Source: Arthrobacter sp. AL12 (GTDB lineage Bacteria > Actinomycetota > Actinomycetes > Actinomycetales > Micrococcaceae). From it: 64,000 nucleotides of DNA. The position numbers and the translations under genes were made by a program. The notes under the pieces are model-generated. The model worked only from the letters and a program-made list of their open reading frames with translations, was not told the origin of the DNA and did no database searches. Location: contig NZ_JASBQY010000011.1 in assembly GCF_029960645.1 (NCBI RefSeq), positions 54,471 through 118,470 of the forward strand. Direction: 5' to 3'. Of the stretch, positions 59,446-64,000 are shown one piece after another. How positions within the stretch are numbered: position 1 is the first letter of the stretch; every line of letters begins with the position of its first letter.

Positions 59446-59919
59446 CTACACGCCGATTTTGAGGTCCCGGAGGAGTTTGGCGACATGCCCGGTGGCCCGG
59501 ACGTTGTATTGCGCGACGGCGACCCGGCCGTCGGGGTCGACCACGACCGTGGACCGGATCAGGCCCTCATAGGTCCTGCCGTAGTTTTTCTTCTCACCCC
59601 AGGCCCCGTAGGCGTCGGCGACGGTGTGGTCCGGGTCTGACAGCACGGGGAAAGTGAGCCCTTCCGCGGCTGCGAATTTGGCGAGCTTGTCCACGGGGTC
59701 GGGGGAAATGCCCACCACCTCGTAGCCGGCCCGCTGCAGCGACGCCAGGGAATCCCGGAAATCGCAGGCCTGCGTTGTGCACCCCGGGGTGGAAGCAGCC
59801 GGGTAGAAGTAGACGACGGTGCTGCGGCCGCGGAAGTCCTCGAGGGAGACGTCCTGCCCGTCCGGGTCCTGCAGCGTGAATGCCGGCGCCATATCACCGG
59901 GGATGAGTCGTTCGGACAA
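59446..59919 (-). CDS. bcp: Thioredoxin-dependent peroxiredoxin (Bcp type)
   Basis: This 157-residue peroxiredoxin of the BCP/PrxQ group reduces hydroperoxides. The peroxidatic Cys is in YPAASTPGCTTQACDFRDSL, with the resolving Cys five residues later. GDMAPAFTLQDPDGQDVSLEDFRG precedes it, and FPVLSDPDHTVADAYGAWGEK and RSTVVVDPDGRV follow. The start is TTG at 59919 (LSERLIPG) with AAGGAG 7 bases upstream. A longer reading to 59967 lacks a ribosome site. Confidence 0.92.
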   Translation of the reverse strand: MSERLIPGDMAPAFTLQDPDGQDVSLEDFRGRSTVVYFYPAASTPGCTTQACDFRDSLASLQRAGYEVVGISPDPVDKLAKFAAAEGLTFPVLSDPDHTVADAYGAWGEKKNYGRTYEGLIRSTVVVDPDGRVAVAQYNVRATGHVAKLLRDLKIGV

Positions 59920-60015
59920 GTTGTGCTCCTTCTCGAGGGTGGACTCCGGGTGGTCCCGGGGTGGCAAAATACCAGCCTAATGAGCGTCGGTGGCAGCGCC
60001 GAATCCAGCGCTCGC

Positions 60016-60021
60016 TATACT
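60016..60021 (+). promoter_or_regulatory. -10 hexamer TATACT of the MarR gene (leaderless)
   Basis: TATACT-CTTGGGT-ATG, 7 bases between hexamer and start. Confidence 0.6.
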
Positions 60022-60028
60022 CTTGGGT

Positions 60029-60511
60029 ATGCCTGATATGGATCGCTGGCCCACTGGGCGCCTATTGTCCACGGCAGCACGCCTTGTTGAACACTCCTGG
60101 AACGAAAAATTGGGGGCCATTGGCCTGACCCATGCCGGGGTCATCGCCATGGAAGTGCTCTCCGTGAACGGACCCATGACCCAGGCCCAACTTGCCCAAT
60201 TGGTGCGCGTGCAGGCGCAGACCATGGGAAAGACCCTCAGCCGGTTGGAAGTCCACGGCCACATCTCCCGGCAGCGGAGCACCTCAGACCGGCGCAGCCA
60301 TGTCGTATCCCTGACCGACCGGGGCCGCGAGGCAGTTGCTGAAGCCGCGGACATGGAACGTTCCGTCCTCGCCGCCGCCTCCATCGACGCCGATCTGTTG
60401 CGGCAGGAACTCCAGGCAGTCGTCAGGGAACTGGCAACCCGGATTTCCTCGAATGACGCAAAGACGATTGTCACGGCCGGGGAACCCAGCCTTCCGGTCG
60501 AGGCCAACTAG
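60029..60511 (+). CDS. MarR family transcriptional regulator
   Basis: This 160-residue winged-helix protein has LGAIGLTHAGVIAMEVLSVNGPMTQAQLAQLVRVQAQTMGKTLSRLEVHGHISRQRSTSDRRSHVVSLTDRG. The recognition helix and wing (SDRRS) are clear. The start at 60029 (MPDMDRWP) lies 7 bases after TATACT; the longer reading to 59990 runs upstream of the promoter. It is divergent from the Bcp peroxiredoxin with a 109-base gap, so it may sense oxidants and control bcp, an inference from position. Confidence 0.9.
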   Translation: MPDMDRWPTGRLLSTAARLVEHSWNEKLGAIGLTHAGVIAMEVLSVNGPMTQAQLAQLVRVQAQTMGKTLSRLEVHGHISRQRSTSDRRSHVVSLTDRGREAVAEAADMERSVLAAASIDADLLRQELQAVVRELATRISSNDAKTIVTAGEPSLPVEAN

Positions 60512-60608
60512 GTCGAGGCACCCGCCAGCGCAAGACCTGCCCGGGACTCCCCACCTTTGGAGCCCGGGCAGTTCCGTGTCCCTCGGCGGACCGGGAGCCG
60601 GCTGCGCA

Positions 60609-60614
60609 TAGGCT
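60609..60614 (+). promoter_or_regulatory. -10 hexamer TAGGCT of a small ORF (leaderless)
   Basis: TAGGCT-CTAGGC-ATG places the start of the 46-codon ORF 6 bases after the hexamer. Confidence 0.45.
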
Positions 60615-60620
60615 CTAGGC

Positions 60621-60761
60621 ATGGACACAAACCCGACCGGTCAGCTGGAAGGGCAAACCTCGATCAACGAGCTGCTCGACGAGCCCGTCGGGGCATCGCC
60701 GGTGCAGCTGACGCTGCCCATCCATTTCCAGCTGGCCGCAGTGGTCCGACGTGAATCCTGA
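60621..60761 (+). CDS. Possible 46-residue protein (leaderless)
   Basis: This small ORF reads MDTNPTGQLEGQTSINELLD, then EPVGASPVQLTLPIHFQLAA and VVRRES. The TANNNT-N6-ATG layout is the same as at a dozen recognised genes in the window, which is the main support. It has an acidic head and a hydrophobic beta-like C-terminus. It is convergent with the Gly-rich membrane protein and overlaps the long reading of that gene. No family is recognised. Confidence 0.4.
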   Translation: MDTNPTGQLEGQTSINELLDEPVGASPVQLTLPIHFQLAAVVRRES

Positions 60762-61248
60762 ACGGTCGGGCCTGCCCGGGTGCGGGTTCTAATCGCAGCC
60801 GCCCCCCTCCGCCGTCGCCACCTCCGCAGTCTCCTCCGGAGCTGTCGCCACCGGAGCTGTCGCCACCGCCGAAGGAACTGCCCCGGCACTTTGACGAGCG
60901 TCTGCGGGGCGTAAGGACCCCGAAAAGAAGCGCACCCGCGGCCTTCGGGTCACCTCCGGCGGCAGTGAAGGCGGAACGCCGGCTGCGTCCGAAGAGCCAA
61001 GTGACCGTAAGGAACACGGCAAGAGACAGCGTGATGCCCCCCAGCGTGGCCATTTCGGTCCCAGGGTCGCCCGGCTCCAACGTGAACGCATTCGATAGCA
61101 TGCCGCCAACCACCAGTCCCACGGCGATCGCCGGCAGCAGCCGGCGCAGCAGCGCCCAGCGGAGGCTCGCCACGGCCACGGGAAGTTCCCGCGGATGACG
61201 GCCCCTTGTCCGCTTCGTGCTGCGCGCGGCGGTCTTCGTCCGGGTCAT
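60664..61248 (-). CDS. Gly-rich membrane protein, possible frameshifted end
   Basis: This 194-residue reading has a basic head (TRTKTAARSTKRTRGRHPRE) and two hydrophobic segments (LLPAIAVGLVVGGMLSNAF and ATLGGITLSLAVFLTVTWLFG). Then FGVLTPRRRSSKCRGSSFGG leads into GDSSGGDSSGGDCGGGDGGG. In the given frame it runs on with unlike, Arg/Ala-rich sequence to 60664. Dropping one G from the six-G run (C run at 60801-60806 on the plus strand) would end it as GGGGGCD* at about 60789, which looks natural. The function is unknown. Confidence 0.6.
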   Translation of the reverse strand: MTRTKTAARSTKRTRGRHPRELPVAVASLRWALLRRLLPAIAVGLVVGGMLSNAFTLEPGDPGTEMATLGGITLSLAVFLTVTWLFGRSRRSAFTAAGGDPKAAGALLFGVLTPRRRSSKCRGSSFGGGDSSGGDSSGGDCGGGDGGGGRLRLEPAPGQARPFRIHVGPLRPAGNGWAASAAPAMPRRARRAAR

Positions 61249-61540
61249 GGCCTGCTGCCCACGGCCGCTGCCATCAGCGCGGTGCGTAATTCATTCATGG
61301 TTCCCCAATCGCGTTCAGCATGACATTGCCCGCATTATATGGGGAATGACCTCGGCCCGTTCGGCGCTGGCTGGCGGAGGGTCCCTGCACTTAGCCATGT
61401 CACGCAGACACTCTCAGGAGGGCTGGCCCTGCCGGGTTATTGTGCTGCCCCTCGCTTGTGTCCTACAGAACGGAAAAATCGAAGCGAACGTTGTCCGTCA
61501 GAACCCTGAATTGACCCCTTGGGACCTTACGATGAGGTCG

Positions 61541-61592
61541 TTACGTCACTCTAATTTTGTTGCGTCACTCTAATATCATTACGTCACTCTAA
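61541..61592 (+). promoter_or_regulatory. Three direct repeats at 19-bp spacing upstream of the DUF805 gene
   Basis: TTACGTCACTCTAA (61541), TTGCGTCACTCTAA (61560) and TTACGTCACTCTAA (61579) are spaced exactly 19 bases apart. The last ends 17 bases before the TTG start. The rest of 61249-61540 shows no gene, only AT-richer DNA. Confidence 0.75.
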
Positions 61593-61609
61593 AACCATGG
61601 GGGAACCTC

Positions 61610-62125
61610 TTGAGCTATCCGCAATATTCGACGCCGCAGACGCCGCAGACGCCGCAGCAGACAGAGTTGCAACCGTGGCAGAGCGGGGAGCCGCCCCTTT
61701 GGGCCCCGTATTACGGTGCGCCGTTCCCGGCTGCCTGCAAGCGCTTCTTCGCGAAGTACGCTACGTTCTCCGGGCGGGCCAGCCGTAGTGAGTACTGGTG
61801 GTGGGCGCTGGTTTCCTTCGTCGTGTACATCGTGCTGAGCGTCTTGACGCTCCTCCTCGGCGCCGACGGCGCGGCGGTCGGCCGGGACGGCACGAGCGTC
61901 CCCGGCCCCGGCTCGACCGTCGGGCTGATCCTGTTCATTGTCTGGTACGTGGCGGTCATCGTCCCGTCCCTGGCCTTGACCGTCCGTCGTCTGCACGACG
62001 TCAACTTCAGCGGCTGGATGCTGCTGCTCGGGCTGGTCCCGTTCGTAGGCGGCATCATCCTGCTCGTCTTCACTGCCTTGGCGTCCAAGCCGGAGGGCCA
62101 GCGGTTTGACCAGCCTGTCGCGTAA
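61610..62125 (+). CDS. DUF805 family membrane protein
   Basis: This 171-residue inner-membrane protein has the DUF805 signature FFAKYATFSGRASRSEYWWWALVSFVVYIVLSVL, a middle helix LILFIVWYVAVIVPSLALTVRRLHDVNFSGWMLLLGLVPFVGGIILLVF, and a short tail. The N-terminal 30 residues are Pro/Gln/Thr-rich (STPQTPQTPQQ). The start is TTG at 61610 (MSYPQYS) with GGGGGAA 6 bases upstream. The function of the family is unknown. The three upstream repeats suggest dedicated regulation. Confidence 0.88.
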   Translation: MSYPQYSTPQTPQTPQQTELQPWQSGEPPLWAPYYGAPFPAACKRFFAKYATFSGRASRSEYWWWALVSFVVYIVLSVLTLLLGADGAAVGRDGTSVPGPGSTVGLILFIVWYVAVIVPSLALTVRRLHDVNFSGWMLLLGLVPFVGGIILLVFTALASKPEGQRFDQPVA

Positions 62126-62168
62126 CGCGGCACGCCAGGACGAGCACTGATCCGGCACACGCCACCAA

Positions 62169-62207
62169 TGAGAAGGCCCCGCTGTCCTTGGCAACGGGGC
62201 CTTCTCA
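62169..62207 (+). terminator. Terminator hairpin after the DUF805 gene
   Basis: TGAGAAGGCCCCG pairs perfectly with CGGGGCCTTCTCA around a 13-base loop, 44 bases after the stop. Confidence 0.75.
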
Positions 62208-62273
62208 TCTCTGTCATGATCCTGCTGTCGGCGGGACCAGCCAGACTGGACCGTGGGCGTCCGGAAGGATAGA

Positions 62274-62306
62274 TTATCGACAGTCGTTAATAACGAATAT
62301 CGATAA
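62274..62306. promoter_or_regulatory. Palindromic operator of the DUF2975/XRE pair
   Basis: TTATCGA and TCGATAA flank an inner GTTAATAAC palindrome in an AT-rich island just before the DUF2975 start. A possible -10 TAGATT overlaps its left edge. It is a likely binding site for the XRE protein encoded next. Confidence 0.6.
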
Positions 62307-62320
62307 ATCCTGGAGCAACG

Positions 62321-62959
62321 ATGAAGCTGACCAAAGCTGACGCCCGGCCACAGAGCGGGGGGAAGAAGTTCGTTTCCAGAGCGGACGCCGTCGTGCTCAT
62401 GATCGCCTCGGCGGCCGCGGCCTTTGCCACGACCGTGATGACTGTTTCTGGCCTTATTGGCTACACTGGCGGGCCTGTAACGCTGGCACTTCCGGTGGCC
62501 ACGACAGAACACGCCGCCACGGGCCTGATGCCCGGGGTAACCGGACACTTCACCGCCGTGGAGGCAACCCTCCCGGCACTGCCCTCCGGGCCTGCGGCGC
62601 TTCTGGCCTGGGCGGCCGCGCTGAACCAGATCGGTTTCCTGGCCGTCCTGGTACTCGTGTTCCTGCTGGCTTACCGGCTGCGGAGCGAGATCCTGTTCAA
62701 CCCCGGATCCGCATGGACCGTCGGTTCCTGCGGAGCCGTTCTCGCCTTGTTTGCGACCACGGGTCAGATTCTTGACGCCATTGCGCGCGGCCGGCTGGCA
62801 GAAATGATAGGGGCCAACACCCGCATCCCGGGGGAGTCCCACAGCTTCGCGGCCGACTTCAATATTGCCCCGTTAATGCTGGGCCTGGTCCTGATGCTTG
62901 TCGCTGGTGCCTTCCAGTACGGCCGGCGTCTTCAGCACGACACCGACGGCCTGGTCTGA
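62321..62959 (+). CDS. DUF2975-like membrane protein
   Basis: This 212-residue protein has four hydrophobic segments: VVLMIASAAAAFATTVMTVSGLIGY, NQIGFLAVLVLVFLLAYRL, WTVGSCGAVLALFATTGQILDAIA and FNIAPLMLGLVLMLVAGAFQYG. The LRSEILFNPGSAWTVG loop is typical of DUF2975 proteins, which occur as a pair with a small YozG-like HTH protein, as here. GGAG lies 6 bases before the ATG. Its TGA overlaps the XRE ATG (TGATG). The function is unknown. Confidence 0.82.
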   Translation: MKLTKADARPQSGGKKFVSRADAVVLMIASAAAAFATTVMTVSGLIGYTGGPVTLALPVATTEHAATGLMPGVTGHFTAVEATLPALPSGPAALLAWAAALNQIGFLAVLVLVFLLAYRLRSEILFNPGSAWTVGSCGAVLALFATTGQILDAIARGRLAEMIGANTRIPGESHSFAADFNIAPLMLGLVLMLVAGAFQYGRRLQHDTDGLV

Positions 62960-63189
62960 TGCCGGCGGACGACTCGTCTGGTATTCACTGCCGCCTCGAT
63001 GAACTCCTGACGGCGCGCGGCATGACCCTGACGGAACTAAGCAGGCAGGTCGGGGTGAGTCTGGTGAACCTGTCGGTGCTCAAGAACGACCGGGCGAAGG
63101 CGATCAGGTTCTCCACGCTCACGGCGATCTGCGCGGCGCTTGACTGCCAGGTCGGTGACCTACTGGTGTCCTTGCGTGTTCCGGTGTAA
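62959..63189 (+). CDS. XRE family HTH protein (YozG-like)
   Basis: This 76-residue protein is a single Cro/CI-type helix-turn-helix: CRLDELLTARGMTLTELSRQVGVSLVNLSVLKNDRAKAIRFSTLTAICAALDCQVGDLLV. Its start overlaps the DUF2975 stop by one base, so the two are co-translated. It probably represses its own operon through the palindrome at 62274-62306 and may be modulated by the membrane partner, an inference. Confidence 0.9.
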   Translation: MPADDSSGIHCRLDELLTARGMTLTELSRQVGVSLVNLSVLKNDRAKAIRFSTLTAICAALDCQVGDLLVSLRVPV

Positions 63190-64000
63190 TGGCATCCCAG
63201 GGCATCCCATGGCGTCAATTCAGCTGGATGCGAGCGGGCCGGCGGACAGGCGGCTGCGGAGTCGCCAGCCTCACCGGACCGTGATTTTGATTCCGGGGAC
63301 CGCCCAGGTCCAGGCGCCGGTCGGGGCCCGGCGGTCGTCACAGCTGCCGTTTGCGGAAGCCGACCCCAGGACCGACAGCCGGGCCGGCGTCGGTCATGAG
63401 CACGGACCCGTGTGCCTTAGCCAGGCGCTGGTGCAGCCCGGCGTAGTGGCGGACAGCTGGACGAAAACCGGCTAAGCCGGGAGAACAAAACCCTTGAATC
63501 CGCCGCCATCCAACGTCAAATCCGGGCCCTCTGCGCCGAACTGCTGACCCTCACCGCCGCCAGGCAAGGCCCGGAATCCCCAGCAGGCTATCCGGGCAAA
63601 ACAAACGATGCCACGAATCGGCCACGGCGGGTGTCTTCACATGATTCCTCGGGCGAATATCGGCGCCTTCCTTCTTTGCCGACCCCGTACACCGTTGAGG
63701 AACGGCTCGTAGTTCCCCAGTAGGCCGCCCCGAAGACCCAAGTAGCGCTAAGGAGGCTCGCGCCGAGAGGAACAAACAACCCAAGTATTTGCCACTCGTG
63801 ACACAACTTTGGGTGAACTTTAGGCTCTAGGCAAGGCCACCGTCAGTGGCCGCTGGGGTTCGGGGTGCTAATAATTCGACGGACGTCTTTGAACTCGTCC
63901 GCTAGGTTCTCATTCGCAGATGGCCAGGTCATCGACGTCCGGAAATCATGAAGTGGTGAGGCTTTTGTCTATTCCAAATTTGGGCCCGAATTCGCCGTCC
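63190..64000. other. 811-base stretch without a supported gene
   Basis: Right after the XRE stop is a near-duplicate pair of GGCATCCCA units (63191-63210). A plus-strand frame to 63475 and a stretch reading NKTLESAAIQRQIRALCAEL (about 63485-63545) look like eroded coding DNA but match nothing I know. A minus-strand frame of 72 codons (63588-63806, TTG start) has one hydrophobic segment, LGLFVPLGASLLSATWVFGA, and a TAAAGT 10 bases upstream; I rate it below 0.25. GC content falls toward the end. Confidence 0.4.

Noticed and set aside
61541..61592. 19-bp direct repeats as replication iterons
   Set aside because: No replication initiator gene is nearby; they sit immediately before a membrane protein gene, so regulation is more likely.

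Overview
The window is about 64 kb of high-GC DNA from a Gram-positive actinobacterium, most likely of the Arthrobacter/Pseudarthrobacter group (an inference from protein similarity and gene order, not a database result). Signs include lipoproteins, DUF3039 and DUF2017 proteins, the clpS-DUF2017-murI-MBL-rph-rdgB order, mqo, and many starts that sit 6-7 bases after a TANNNT hexamer, as expected for leaderless mRNAs. No phage, conjugation, CRISPR array, rRNA or intact insertion sequence was seen.

Layout. 0-15 kb is housekeeping: end of a membrane protein, nagB, DUF3039, a DEAD-box helicase, a lipoprotein, the nicotinamidase-pncB pair, clpS-DUF2017, murI-MBL-rph-rdgB, DedA, a DnaQ-type exonuclease with BRCT, DUF4395, an ADP-ribosylglycohydrolase and two DUF202 proteins. 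The second DUF202 gene is frame-broken by an 8-bp tandem repeat. sbcDC follows (15.9-20.2 kb). 20.2-24.1 kb is a decayed zone. An MFS exporter gene is split into two halves 2.7 kb apart. Between them lie alcohol dehydrogenase and second MFS remnants, a 70-residue protein, a PAS-ANTAR regulator and a frame-broken conserved ORF.

24.2-30.3 kb is a 4-hydroxyphenylacetate cluster: hpaE, an IclR regulator, hpaC, hpaB and an MHS-family transporter, with two candidate operators sharing CCGTTCGAT. 30.3-33.2 kb holds a 26-bp tandem array, a phosphoribosyltransferase, and a WXG100-like/alpha-beta hydrolase protein overlapping a lipoprotein gene. 33.3-36.5 kb is a 2-oxoacid dehydrogenase operon. Its E2 is represented only by a free lipoyl domain and a separate alpha/beta hydrolase, like a split AcoC. 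An amino-acid permease and a divergent Lrp regulator follow.

38.8-44.9 kb is the de novo NAD operon nrtR-nadA-nadB-nadC-cysteine desulfurase behind a clear NrtR-type palindrome; nrtR appears to have an extra base at its start codon. Together with the nicotinamidase-pncB pair, the window carries both de novo synthesis and salvage of NAD. 45-51 kb has GtrA, DUF1684, a lipoprotein, a transglutaminase-like protein, a truncated AraC regulator, PfkB and acyltransferase remnants, and an LLM oxidoreductase/MarR pair. 51-64 kb has an RND efflux permease, mqo, a peptide-binding lipoprotein, a fasciclin lipoprotein, tRNA-Leu(UAG), a Bcp peroxiredoxin, a MarR regulator, a Gly-rich membrane protein, a DUF805 gene behind three 19-bp direct repeats, and a DUF2975/XRE pair. 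The last 0.8 kb has no gene I can support.

A recurring theme is short tandem duplication of 8 to 26 bp. Two of these duplications explain gene-breaking frameshifts. A 57-bp element with inverted ends also occurs twice, 20.9 kb apart, each time just downstream of a gene.
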